64,000 nucleotides of DNA from Actinophytocola sp. Its GTDB lineage: Bacteria > Actinomycetota > Actinomycetes > Mycobacteriales > Pseudonocardiaceae. The position numbers and the translations under genes are program-made. Positions 9,596-18,001 of this stretch are shown piece after piece. The stretch spans positions 1-64,000 of the forward strand of contig WHTY01000003.1 of NCBI GenBank assembly GCA_009377475.1, given 5' to 3'. Below the pieces are notes generated by a model. That model saw only the letters and a list, made by a program, of their open reading frames with translations, had not been told where the DNA came from and did no database searches. Positions within the stretch are counted from its first letter, which is position 1; each line of letters starts with the position of its first letter.

Positions 9596-11436
9596 GCGGC
9601 ACCCGCCTTCTCGCCGGAGTACATCGGCTCGACCAGGTCGCTGAAGCGCTCGGCCATCGCGGCGCGCTTGACCTTCTGTGTCGCGGTCAGCTCGCCGTCC
9701 TCGTGATCGAGCTCCTTGGGCAGCATGCGGAACTTCTTGACGGTCTCGACCTGGGCGAAGCGCCGGTTGACCTGGTCGACGATGCCCTGCACCAGCTCGA
9801 TCACCTCATCGCGTTCGGACAGGTCGCGGTACGTCGTGTAGGGGATCTTGTTGCGCTGCGCCCAGTCGCCGACGGTCTCCAGCTCGATGCCGATCAGCGC
9901 CGTCAGGTAGTTGCGCCCGTCCCCGAGCACGATCGCTTCCTTGATGAACTCGGACGCCTTGAGCGCGTTCTCGATCTCCGACGGTGAGATGTTCTTGCCG
10001 CCAGCGGTGATGATGATGTCCTTCATCCGGTCGATGATCTTGACGTGCGTGCCGTCGACCCACTCGCCGACGTCGCCGGTGTGCAGCCAGCCGCCCTTGT
10101 CGATCGTGCTCGCGGTGGCTTCGGGATTGCGCCAGTAACCGGCGAACACGCCGGGGTGGCGGGTCAGGATCTCGCCGGTCTGCTCATCGATCCGCAGCTC
10201 AACGTCGGGATGCGGCTCACCGACGGTGCCGAGCTTCACCCTGCCCGGCAGGTTGCCGGTGGCGATGGCGGTGTTCTCGGTCATGCCGTACACCTCGTGC
10301 ATCGGCACCCCGATGCCCATGAAGAACTTCAGCACCTCAGGCGCGATGGGCGCGGCGCCGGACGCGGCGTAGCGCACCTTGCGCATCCCGATCCGGTCCC
10401 GCAGCGAGCGGTAGAAGAACACCCAGCCGAGTGCGTAGCGCAAACGGGTGGACGTCGTGTGGCTGCCGCCGTTGCGCACCATGGTGTCGCCGATGCCGTC
10501 CGCGACCTTCAGCCAGAACCGTGCGAACAGCCGCTTCAGCAGCGACGCCGAAGCCAGCTTGATGTTGACGCTGGCCAGCACCTTCTCCCAGATGCGCGGC
10601 ACGCCGAACAGGATCGTCGGCTGGATCTCCGCGAGGTTGGGCTGCACCGTCGCGATGGACTCGGCGAAGTTCACCTGGACGCCGGACGCCGCGTTGAACC
10701 ACGAGGTGAAGATGCGCTCGGCGACGTGACACAGCGGCAGGTAGGACAGCAGGATGTCCTTCTCGCTCGGTGGGGGAGAGGTGAACCCGCCCGCCTCGAT
10801 CAGCTCATGGACGCAGAACTCCACATTGGACACCGTGAGCATCGCGCCCTTGGGCGGACCGGTGGTGCCCGACGTGTAGATCAGCGTCATGATGTCCTCG
10901 GGCGTTGCCTCGGCCATGCGCTCTTCGACCGCGCCGGGATGCTCGGCCCGGTGCCGCTCGCCTGTCGCGAGGAAGTCGTCCCAGAACAGCAACTTCGGGT
11001 TGTCGTAGCGTCGCCGGATGCCGCGCGGCTCCAGGTAGACGATGTGCTCCAGATCCGGCAGCTCGTCGATGACCTCGAGGGTCTTGTCGACCTGCTCCTG
11101 GTCCTCCGCGATGAGGACCCTGGTGCCGGAGTGCGAGAGGAGGTACGCGACCTCGGGCGCGGGGTTGGTCGGGTAGAGCCCCACCGTCATCCCGCGCACC
11201 GCGACGGTCGCCATGTCCGAGTACAGCCATTCGCGGCGGTTCTCGGAGTGGATCGCGACCCGGTCGCCAGGCTCGACGCCGAGCGCGAGCAGCGCGTGCC
11301 CCGCCGTGACGACGGTGTCCCAGTACTGCGCCCAGGTCACCTCCTGCCAGATGCCGAAGTCCTTCTCCCGCATCGCGATCCCGTTCGGCGTGCGCTCCGC
11401 CCTTTCCCGGACCCTGGTGACGATCGTCGTGGTCAT
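9592..11436 (-). CDS. Long-chain fatty acid-CoA ligase (AMP-forming), in a transporter operon
   Basis: A 614-residue adenylate-forming enzyme that activates a carboxylic acid with ATP and CoA. Motifs in order: the P-loop-like TLIYTSGTTGPPKGAML, YGMTENTAIATG, GWLHTGDVGEW, DRMKDIIITAGGKNISPSEIEN, and a C-terminal Lys-rich segment (TATQKVKRAAMAERF). It resembles bacterial FadD15-like ligases. The ATG at 11436 overlaps the livG stop, and its own stop overlaps the livH start, so it is an integral member of the operon. The likely job is to trap the imported acid as its CoA ester; the substrate is unknown. Confidence 0.88.
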   Translation of the reverse strand: MTTTIVTRVRERAERTPNGIAMREKDFGIWQEVTWAQYWDTVVTAGHALLALGVEPGDRVAIHSENRREWLYSDMATVAVRGMTVGLYPTNPAPEVAYLLSHSGTRVLIAEDQEQVDKTLEVIDELPDLEHIVYLEPRGIRRRYDNPKLLFWDDFLATGERHRAEHPGAVEERMAEATPEDIMTLIYTSGTTGPPKGAMLTVSNVEFCVHELIEAGGFTSPPPSEKDILLSYLPLCHVAERIFTSWFNAASGVQVNFAESIATVQPNLAEIQPTILFGVPRIWEKVLASVNIKLASASLLKRLFARFWLKVADGIGDTMVRNGGSHTTSTRLRYALGWVFFYRSLRDRIGMRKVRYAASGAAPIAPEVLKFFMGIGVPMHEVYGMTENTAIATGNLPGRVKLGTVGEPHPDVELRIDEQTGEILTRHPGVFAGYWRNPEATASTIDKGGWLHTGDVGEWVDGTHVKIIDRMKDIIITAGGKNISPSEIENALKASEFIKEAIVLGDGRNYLTALIGIELETVGDWAQRNKIPYTTYRDLSERDEVIELVQGIVDQVNRRFAQVETVKKFRMLPKELDHEDGELTATQKVKRAAMAERFSDLVEPMYSGEKAGAA

Positions 11437-12239
11437 GACGCCTCCCCGAGGTAGGCATGGATGACGTCGGGGTTGTTCTGCACCTCGGCCGGGGTGCCGG
11501 TGGCGATCTGCTTGCCGAAGTCGACGGCCATGATTCGGTCGGCCAGGTCCATGACAAGGCCCATGTCGTGGTCGACCATGATCATCGGGATGTCCAGCTC
11601 GTCGCGGATGTCGAGGATGAACCGGGCCATGTCCTCGGTCTCCTCCTGGTTCATGCCTGCCACCGGCTCGTCGAGCAGCAGCAGTTTGGGCTGCATCGCG
11701 AGCGCGCGGCCCAGTTCGACGCGCTTCTGCACGCCGTACGGCAGCAACCCGACCGGGTGCATCCGCCACTGCTCCAGTTCGAGGAAGTCGACGATGTCCT
11801 CGACGGCGGCCCGGTGCGCCAATTCCGCGTTGCGCGCGCGGCCGAGCCAGGCGAACGCCGACAGTGCGCCGTAGGAGATGTGGTTGTGGCGGCCGAGCAT
11901 AAGGTTGTCCAGCACGGTCAGGTTCGCGAACAGCTCGATGTTCTGGAACGTCCGCGCCAGGCCCATCGCGGCGATCCGGTGCGGTTTCGTACCAAGGATG
12001 TCGACGCTGTTGAACGTCACCCTGCCCCGCTGCGGGCGGTACACCCCGGAGACCACGTTGAAGATCGACGTCTTGCCAGCGCCGTTCGGGCCGATGATCG
12101 CGAACAGCTCCCGCTGGCCGACCTCGAACGAGACGTCGTCGACGGCCGTCACGCCCGCGAATGACAGCGAAACACCAGTGAAGGTCAGGATCGGCGCGGT
12201 CTGGGTGGTCGCGGGCTCCGCCGCGAGTTGCGCGGTCAT
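11433..12239 (-). CDS. LivG-type ABC transporter ATPase
   Basis: A 268-residue ATP-binding subunit. Walker A is GPNGAGKTS near residue 50. The signature region is atypical: LLPYGVQKRVELGRALA, where LSGG is replaced by LPYG, as in LivG proteins. Walker B is LLLLDEPVAGMN. The C-terminal extension GTPAEVQNNPDVIHAYLG is typical of LivG. I chose ATG 12239 rather than an upstream codon because it forms a 4-base ATGA overlap with the livF stop. Its stop in turn overlaps the ligase start. Confidence 0.88.
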   Translation of the reverse strand: MTAQLAAEPATTQTAPILTFTGVSLSFAGVTAVDDVSFEVGQRELFAIIGPNGAGKTSIFNVVSGVYRPQRGRVTFNSVDILGTKPHRIAAMGLARTFQNIELFANLTVLDNLMLGRHNHISYGALSAFAWLGRARNAELAHRAAVEDIVDFLELEQWRMHPVGLLPYGVQKRVELGRALAMQPKLLLLDEPVAGMNQEETEDMARFILDIRDELDIPMIMVDHDMGLVMDLADRIMAVDFGKQIATGTPAEVQNNPDVIHAYLGEAS

Positions 12240-13021
12240 GACAGCCACCGCTTCCTGCGCTTGTAGTGCTTGACGTCGCGGAACGACTTGGCAGCGCCCT
12301 CCGCGCCGAGACCGAGGTAGAACTCGCGGATGTCGGAGTCGTCAAGCAGCTCCTTGGCAGGCCGGTCCATGACGATCTTGCCGGTCTCCATGACGTAGCC
12401 GTGCTCGGCGACCGAGAGCGCCATGGTGGCGTTCTGCTCGACGAGCAGCACCGTCGTGCCCTGCTTGTTGATCTCGACGATGAGGTCGCGGATCTGCTGC
12501 ACCAGCAGCGGCGCGAGGCCAAGGCTCGGCTCGTCGAGCAGCAGGTAGCGGGGGTTGGACATCAGCGCGCGGCCCATCGCGAGCATCTGCTGCTCGCCGC
12601 CGGATAGGTAGCCCGCCGTGCCCTTGTGGCGCTCTTTGAGCACCGGGAACAGCGAGTAGACCCGGTCCAGGTTCTCCTTCGTGTGCCGACCGTTGGTGTG
12701 GGCGCCGGTCCGCAGGTTCTCCTCGACGCTCAGTTCGGCGAAGATCCGCCTGCCTTCCAGTACCTGCTTGACGCCCAGCCGGACGATCTTGGCGGGGTTG
12801 TGCCGGTTGAGGGGCTCACCGTCGAGCGTGACCGAGCCCTTGGTGACCTCCCCGTCGTGCACGTCGAGAAGTCCCGAAATCGCCCGCAGCAACGTCGTCT
12901 TACCCGCTCCGTTCGCCCCGAGCAGTGCGACGATCTTGCCATCGGCGACGTCGAGGCTCACCCCCCGCAGAACCAGAATGACGTCGTTGTAGACGACTTC
13001 GAGGTTGCGTACGGCGAGCAT
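12236..13021 (-). CDS. LivF-type ABC transporter ATPase
   Basis: A 261-residue ATP-binding subunit and the first gene of the operon. Walker A is LLGANGAGKTTLL, the signature YLSGGEQQMLAMGRAL, and Walker B LLLDEPSLGLAP. The C-terminus carries a short basic tail (DVKHYKRRKRW) beyond the usual LivF end. GGAGG lies four bases before the ATG. The 300-base region upstream is shared with a divergent LuxR-type regulator. Confidence 0.88.
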   Translation of the reverse strand: MLAVRNLEVVYNDVILVLRGVSLDVADGKIVALLGANGAGKTTLLRAISGLLDVHDGEVTKGSVTLDGEPLNRHNPAKIVRLGVKQVLEGRRIFAELSVEENLRTGAHTNGRHTKENLDRVYSLFPVLKERHKGTAGYLSGGEQQMLAMGRALMSNPRYLLLDEPSLGLAPLLVQQIRDLIVEINKQGTTVLLVEQNATMALSVAEHGYVMETGKIVMDRPAKELLDDSDIREFYLGLGAEGAAKSFRDVKHYKRRKRWLS

Positions 13022-13170
13022 TCAACCTCCGCTTCCGCGCTACTATGGTCTATTTCACAACGCACTGAGCATTGTTGACAGAACGCCCATGGCCAAGCAC
13101 TGCGATGGATTCGTTACTGACTGCGCGCCGTGTGCGTTGTGTCACAGGTAAGCACCTGGTGTGGCGCATG

Positions 13171-13213
13171 CCTCATCCAAAGGGATGAGGTGAGTGCACG
13201 ATCGGATGAGGTG
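13171..13213. promoter_or_regulatory. Candidate operator with repeated GGATGAGG sites
   Basis: CCTCATCC (13171-13178) and GGATGAGG (13183-13190) form an 8-base inverted repeat with a 4-base gap. The half-site GGATGAGGTG is repeated at 13204-13213. It sits midway between the divergent livF and luxR-type genes, where an operator for one or both would be expected. Confidence 0.45.
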
Positions 13214-13265
13214 CTGGTAGTGGCCTTGCTGGCACTTCGTCAGCGCGAGGAGAGCGAGTCCCATT

Positions 13266-13285
13266 GACCTACTCATGGGTAGGTC
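13266..13285. promoter_or_regulatory. 20-bp palindrome upstream of the LuxR-type gene
   Basis: Perfect 7-base arms GACCTAC (13266-13272) and GTAGGTC (13279-13285) are separated by TCATGG. It lies 38 bases before the regulator start. Size and symmetry suit a dimeric repressor or activator site, possibly autoregulatory. A TetR-family site controlling acyl-CoA genes is an alternative. Confidence 0.45.
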
Positions 13286-13322
13286 GGATTATCCAGGCAC
13301 CTTAACGCCGTGGAGGTCGACG

Positions 13323-14183
13323 ATGACGATGGATGTGACTGCGACGGATGCCATTTCCGGGCATCTGCGCCGCACCTTGCGTGACATGTCGCAGCTCGAC
13401 GGCCTGTCGATGGGGCTGGGTGGCCTTGTCACCCAGGCGGGGAGCAGGCTCGTGCTGAGCGAGTTGTACAACCTGCGTTGCGAACTGTTTCGCGGCATCG
13501 TGATCCGTCCTGGCATCGGGCTGGGCGGGGTCGCCATGCAGCACCGGCGCCCGGTGTCGGTCGACGACTACGTGAGGTCGCCGTCCATCACCCACCAGTT
13601 CGACCGCGCCGCCATGGCGGATCATGTGCGCAGCGCCATCGCGCTGCCGATCATCGTGCGCGGCGAGACAAGGGCCATGATCTACGGCGCGACCCGTGGC
13701 GAGATGACGTTCGGCGACCGCACCGTGTCCACCGCGACGATGATCGCGCGCAGGCTGGCGCATGACATCGAGGTCGAGGACGAGGTGCAGCGGCGGCTCC
13801 GGCGCGTCGCCGACGAACAGCAGGAAGCCGAACGCGGCGGGCTGAGCCAGTTCGAACTGGCCGAGCTGAACGCCGAGATCATCGCGATCGCCGCCGCCGC
13901 GCAGGACACCGTGCTGCGCGACCGGCTGCACGCGCTCAGCCAGCGGGTCTCCGGCCACCGCCCCGACGGCGCGGCGACGCGCGCCAGCGTGCATCTGTCG
14001 CGGCGGGAGTCCGACGTCCTCACCCAGCTCGCGGCTGGCTACACCAACGCGGAGATCGCCGAGCGGCTGTGCATCCTGCCCACCACCGTCAAGACCCACC
14101 TGCGCAACACCATGCGCAAGCTCGGCGCGCGGAACCGGGTGGAGACGCTGGCCGCCGCCCGTCACGCAGGGTTACTGCCGTGA
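13323..14183 (+). CDS. GAF-domain LuxR-family transcriptional regulator
   Basis: A 286-residue regulator. Residues about 20-155 look like a GAF sensor domain (GIVIRPGIGLGGVAMQHRRPVSVDDY). A linker helix region follows, then a C-terminal LuxR/FixJ helix-turn-helix from about 218 (LSRRESDVLTQLAAGYTNAEIAERLCI...TVKTHLRNTMRKLGARNRVE). I chose ATG 13323 because GGAGG lies six bases upstream. It is divergent from the liv/acyl-CoA ligase operon and probably controls it in response to a small ligand. The gene ends one base before a 27-bp perfect palindrome. Confidence 0.82.
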   Translation: MTMDVTATDAISGHLRRTLRDMSQLDGLSMGLGGLVTQAGSRLVLSELYNLRCELFRGIVIRPGIGLGGVAMQHRRPVSVDDYVRSPSITHQFDRAAMADHVRSAIALPIIVRGETRAMIYGATRGEMTFGDRTVSTATMIARRLAHDIEVEDEVQRRLRRVADEQQEAERGGLSQFELAELNAEIIAIAAAAQDTVLRDRLHALSQRVSGHRPDGAATRASVHLSRRESDVLTQLAAGYTNAEIAERLCILPTTVKTHLRNTMRKLGARNRVETLAAARHAGLLP

Positions 14184-14242
14184 GGTGCGATGAAGGGATT
14201 CTTACTTGCGCCTGACGCAAGTAAGAATCCCTTCATCGCACC
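14184..14242. terminator. Perfect 27-bp palindrome after the LuxR-type gene
   Basis: Arms 14184-14210 and 14216-14242 are fully complementary around CCTGA. The core is GAAGGGATTCTTACTTGCG. It begins directly after the regulator's stop codon and precedes folC in the same orientation, so it should insulate folC from upstream transcription. Confidence 0.75.
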
Positions 14243-14303
14243 CCGCCCCAGCCCACACACCGCCGCTCGTAGACTCGCCGTAGCGGCAATTGGGAGTGTG
14301 TGC

Positions 14304-15875
14304 GTGGCGCGAGACGACGAGGACACCGAGCTGACGGAGCTCGGCGAACTGGGTGAATTCGACGAGTTCAACGACGGCGAGCGGGATCCGGACTACCCCG
14401 TCGAGCTCACGACGGGTGACAACGCCGTCGCGGGCCCGCTGCCGGACGACGAGGACGAGGACCAGGCCAAACCGGACACCGAGGAGTCGATCGAGCCGGA
14501 CCCGGTGGCCGAGGCCAAAGCCCTCGCGGAGCTGCGCGAGGTCGAGGCCGAGCTGGACCAGCGCTGGGGCGAGACCAAGATCGCGCCGTCGCTTGACCGC
14601 ATCACCACGCTGTTGCACCTGGTCGGCGACCCGCACACGACGTACCCGGTGCTGCACGTCGCTGGCACCAACGGCAAGGGTTCGACCGCGCGGATGATCG
14701 ACGCGCTGCTGACCCGCATGGGCCTACGCACCGGCCGCTACACCAGCCCGCACCTGCAATTGGTGACCGAGCGCATCGCCGTCGACGGCTCGCCGATCCC
14801 GGCGTCCACCTACATCGACACCTACCGCGACATCGCGCCGTTCGTCGGCATGGTCGACCGAGCCACCGGCGAGGACGGCCCTCGGATGACGAAGTTCGAG
14901 GTGCTCACCGGCATGGCGCTGGCCGCGTTCGCCGACGCCCCGGTCGAGGCGGCGGTGCTCGAGGTCGGCATGGGCGGTAGTTGGGACGCCACCAACGTCG
15001 CCGACGCGCAGGTCGCCGCGATCGCGCCGGTCAGCATGGACCACATGGACTACCTCGGCGACGACCTCGCGGCCATCGCCGCCGAGAAGGCCGGCGTCAT
15101 CAAACCGGGCAGCGTCGCCGTCATCGCGGAGCAGCATCCCGACGTCATGCGGGTGATCCTGGAACGCACCGTCGAGGTCGACGCCGCCGTCGCCCGCGCT
15201 GGCCAGGAGTTCGGCGTGCTGGAGCGCGAGGTTGCCGTCGGCGGGCAGCGGCTGAAGCTGCAGGGCCTCGGCGGCGTCTACGACGACATCTTCCTGCCCC
15301 TGCACGGCGCCCACCAGGCTGACAACGCCGCGCTCGCGCTCGCCGCCGTCGAGGCGTTCTTCGGCGCGGGCAAGGACAAGCAGCTCGTCATCGAGGCGGT
15401 GCGGGAGGCGTTCGCCGACGTCGAGATGCCGGGACGTCTTGAGCGCGTGCGATCAGCGCCGACGGTGCTGCTCGACTCCGCGCACAACCCGGCCGGCGCG
15501 CGGGCGCTGGCGGAGACCGTCGAGGCCGAGTTCGCGTTCCGCAGGCTCGCCGTCGTCGTCGGCGTCATGACGGACAAGGACGCGCGCGGCATCCTGGAAG
15601 GGCTGGAGCCTGTGGTGAACGACGTCGTCGTGACCAGGAACAACTCACCGCGCGCGATGGAACCCGCCGAGCTGGCCGAGCTGGCGCGGTCGGTGTTCGG
15701 CGAGGAGCGGGTGCACGTCGAGCCGCAGCTGGACGAGGCGGTTGAGACGGCGGTCGCGCTGGTCGAGCAGGGCGGCGACGTCGAGGAGCCGCTGTCCGGC
15801 GGCGGCGTGCTGATCACCGGCTCGGTGGTCACTGCGGGCCAGGCGCGCTCGCTGTTCGGGAAGGAGCCCGCGTGA
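14304..15875 (+). CDS. folC: Bifunctional dihydrofolate/folylpolyglutamate synthase
   Basis: A 523-residue Mur-ligase-family enzyme that adds glutamate to dihydropteroate and to folates. The ATP-binding loop is HVAGTNGKGSTARM near residue 120. SPHLQLVTERI follows, and the C-terminal ligase domain contains LLDSAHNPAGARAL. The first 75 residues form a very acidic, low-complexity extension (TELTELGELGEFDEFNDGE) ahead of the catalytic core. GTG 14304 has GGGAG eight bases upstream; extending the frame to 14190 would include the palindrome and is rejected. The stop overlaps the next start. Confidence 0.93.
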   Translation: MARDDEDTELTELGELGEFDEFNDGERDPDYPVELTTGDNAVAGPLPDDEDEDQAKPDTEESIEPDPVAEAKALAELREVEAELDQRWGETKIAPSLDRITTLLHLVGDPHTTYPVLHVAGTNGKGSTARMIDALLTRMGLRTGRYTSPHLQLVTERIAVDGSPIPASTYIDTYRDIAPFVGMVDRATGEDGPRMTKFEVLTGMALAAFADAPVEAAVLEVGMGGSWDATNVADAQVAAIAPVSMDHMDYLGDDLAAIAAEKAGVIKPGSVAVIAEQHPDVMRVILERTVEVDAAVARAGQEFGVLEREVAVGGQRLKLQGLGGVYDDIFLPLHGAHQADNAALALAAVEAFFGAGKDKQLVIEAVREAFADVEMPGRLERVRSAPTVLLDSAHNPAGARALAETVEAEFAFRRLAVVVGVMTDKDARGILEGLEPVVNDVVVTRNNSPRAMEPAELAELARSVFGEERVHVEPQLDEAVETAVALVEQGGDVEEPLSGGGVLITGSVVTAGQARSLFGKEPA

Positions 15876-16294
15876 GCGAGGAGCAGCCTGAGGCGGGCGC
15901 TGAGCAGCCCGCCGAGACCGGCCCGCCGCCGAAGGACCCGCTGAAGTCGTTCCGGGGCATCATGGCCGGTGCGTTGATCATGGAGGCGATCACGATCGGG
16001 CTGGCGCTGCCCGTGGTGGCGCAGCTCGGCGGCGGGGTGACCAGCACGCAAGGCTGGTTGACCATCGCGGTCGCCGTGGCGCACCTTGTCGCGTGCGGGC
16101 TGCTGCGGTTCGACTGGATGCGACTGGTGATCCTCGCGCTGCAAGTCGTGCTGATCGGGTTCTTCGTGTCGCTGGTGGCCATCGGCATCATCGGGGTGCT
16201 GTTCCTCGGGGTGTGGCTGTACCTGTTCTGGCTGCGCCACGACGTCGCCAAGCGGATGGCGGCCGGTACGCTGCCCAGCCAGCAGACGTCCTGA
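15872..16294 (+). CDS. DUF4233 membrane protein
   Basis: A 140-residue protein with a charged N-terminus (SEEQPEAGAEQPAETGPPPKD) and about four hydrophobic segments, ending in a basic tail. It matches the DUF4233 family, which in actinobacteria is almost always found between folC and ndk, as here. Function unknown. The GTG start overlaps the folC stop by four bases, so it is translated with folC. Confidence 0.82.
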   Translation: MSEEQPEAGAEQPAETGPPPKDPLKSFRGIMAGALIMEAITIGLALPVVAQLGGGVTSTQGWLTIAVAVAHLVACGLLRFDWMRLVILALQVVLIGFFVSLVAIGIIGVLFLGVWLYLFWLRHDVAKRMAAGTLPSQQTS

Positions 16295-16415
16295 GTGACC
16301 CTGCGACGCGACCGGGTGTGACCCGCGTCGTAAGCTGCGCGGGTAATCCGGACTGAAACCCGCAGCCGACCCGTCTGCGTTGGCGCGGTGCGAAATCGAA
16401 GGGGAATGGATAGTC

Positions 16416-16826
16416 GTGAGTGAGCGCACGCTCGTCTTGGTGAAGCCGGACGGTGTCAGCAAGGGCCTCATCGGTGAGGTCATCTCGCGGATCGAGAAGA
16501 AGGGCCTCTCGCTGGTCGCGCTCGAACTGCGAACGGTAGCCAACGAGATCGCCGAGGAGCACTACGCCGAGCACAAGGACAAGCCGTTCTTCGGTGACCT
16601 GCTCGAGTTCATCACCTCCGGCCCGCTGGTCGCGGCCGTCGTCGAGGGCCCGCGCGCGATCGAGGGCTTCCGCCAGCTCGCCGGCGCCACCGACCCGGTC
16701 AAGGCCACCACCGGCAGCATCAGGGGCGACTACGCCCTCGAGGTGCAGAACAACATCGTGCACGGCTCGGACTCCCCGGAGTCGGCCGAGCGCGAGATCA
16801 AGCTCTGGTTCCCCGACCTGGGCTGA
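16416..16826 (+). CDS. ndk: Nucleoside diphosphate kinase
   Basis: A 136-residue enzyme that equilibrates nucleoside di- and triphosphates through a phosphohistidine. The catalytic His is in NIVHGSDS near residue 117. The N-terminal [12 protein letters not shown] and the C-terminal EIKLWFP segments are typical. GTG 16416 gives the standard family length, with AAGGGGA upstream. The preceding gap of 120 bases likely holds its own promoter. Confidence 0.96.
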   Translation: MSERTLVLVKPDGVSKGLIGEVISRIEKKGLSLVALELRTVANEIAEEHYAEHKDKPFFGDLLEFITSGPLVAAVVEGPRAIEGFRQLAGATDPVKATTGSIRGDYALEVQNNIVHGSDSPESAEREIKLWFPDLG

Positions 16827-16835
16827 CGACGTCGT

Positions 16836-16924
16836 GATGCGCTGAAAGACGCTTTCCCTGCGTTGGGTGCAGCGAAAGCGTCTTTCACCGCGCCTGACGC
16901 AGTGAAGGCGTCTTTCGCCGCATC
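16836..16924. terminator. Three-armed palindromic repeat after ndk
   Basis: A left arm containing GCTGAAAGACGC (16840s) can pair with either of two right arms, GCGTCTTTCACC (16878 region) or GCGTCTTTCGCC (16908 region), separated by CGCCTGACGCAG. The right arm appears to have been duplicated. It follows ndk and probably acts as a terminator before the ABC exporter operon. Confidence 0.55.
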
Positions 16925-17047
16925 GCCCGTAGAGAAACCGTTCGCTCCCTGTCGGTGCCCGCTCGTAGGCTCGCGGAGGAGGCACCAGCCGGGACGTGAC
17001 CCGTCGCGGTTGACCTCCAGCGAACTCGAGAGTGCAGGGTGGGGTGT

Positions 17048-18001
17048 ATGGCGAGAGACGGGGAGGACGACGAGCGCGAGCACCTGATGGTGTCGGGTAA
17101 GGCGCTGGTCAAACGGTTCGGCGGCGTCGCTGCGGTCGCGGGCATCGACGTCGAGGTGCGCAGGGGAGAGTCGTTCGGGTTCCTGGGCCCCAACGGCGCG
17201 GGCAAGTCGTCCACCATGCGGATGATCGCCTGCGTCTCGCCGCGTTCGGACGGCGAGCTGCGGGTGCTGGGCATGGACCCGGAGACCGACGGCCCTCGGA
17301 TCAGGGCGCGCATCGGCGTCGTGCCGCAGCTCGACAACCTCGACGTCGAACTCACCGTTCGGCAGAACCTCCAGGTCTACGGCCGCTACTTCGGCCTCTC
17401 GCGGGCGCAGGTGCGTGCCAAGGCGGTCGAGCTGATGGCGTTCGCCGAGCTGTCCGACCGCGCGGACGACCAGGTCGAGCCGCTGTCCGGCGGCATGAAG
17501 CGGCGGCTGACCATCGCGCGGTCCATGGTCAACGACCCGGAGATGCTGCTGCTCGACGAGCCGACCACCGGGCTCGACCCGCAGGCGCGACACCTGCTGT
17601 GGGGCAGGCTCTACCAGCTCAAACAGCAGGGCGTCACGCAGATCATCACCACCCACGACATGCACGAGGCCGAGCAGCTCTGCGACCGCCTCGTCGTCAT
17701 GGACGGCGGGCAGATCGTGGCTGAGGGCTCGCCGTCCGAGCTGATCAGGCGGTTCTCCACTCGCGAGGTGCTTGAGCTTCGCTTCGCGCCCGGCGAGCAG
17801 GACGGCCAGCTCCCGCACGTCGCCGACCTCGCCGGGCGGCACGAGGTGCTGCCCGACCGCCTGCTGCTGTACGCAGACGACGGCGAGGCCGCGCTGGAGG
17901 CGGCGCACGCGCGCGGAGTGCGGCCGGTGTCCACGCTGATCCGGCGCAGCACACTGGAGGACGTCTTCCTGCGGCTCACGGGGCGCAGCCTTGTCGACTG
18001 A
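17048..18001 (+). CDS. Drug-exporter-type ABC ATPase (DrrA/NodI-like)
   Basis: A 317-residue ATP-binding protein. Walker A is FLGPNGAGKSSTMRM, the signature LSGGMKRRLTIARSMV, Walker B MLLLDEPTTGLDPQ, and the switch ITTHDMHEAEQL. The C-terminal domain ending RRSTLEDVFLRLTGRSL is typical of DrrA/NodI exporters. The first of three genes; its stop lies inside the start of the next. ATG 17048 is preferred (GGGTGGGG upstream), but GTG 17039 is possible. The exported substrate is unknown. Confidence 0.85.
   Translation: MARDGEDDEREHLMVSGKALVKRFGGVAAVAGIDVEVRRGESFGFLGPNGAGKSSTMRMIACVSPRSDGELRVLGMDPETDGPRIRARIGVVPQLDNLDVELTVRQNLQVYGRYFGLSRAQVRAKAVELMAFAELSDRADDQVEPLSGGMKRRLTIARSMVNDPEMLLLDEPTTGLDPQARHLLWGRLYQLKQQGVTQIITTHDMHEAEQLCDRLVVMDGGQIVAEGSPSELIRRFSTREVLELRFAPGEQDGQLPHVADLAGRHEVLPDRLLLYADDGEAALEAAHARGVRPVSTLIRRSTLEDVFLRLTGRSLVD

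Noticed and set aside
14190..14303. N-terminal extension of FolC, and peptides of the type MKGFLLASDASK on both strands at 14190 and 44113
   Set aside because: They are translations of perfect palindromes, so the same peptide appears in both directions; the real folC start is downstream with a ribosome site.
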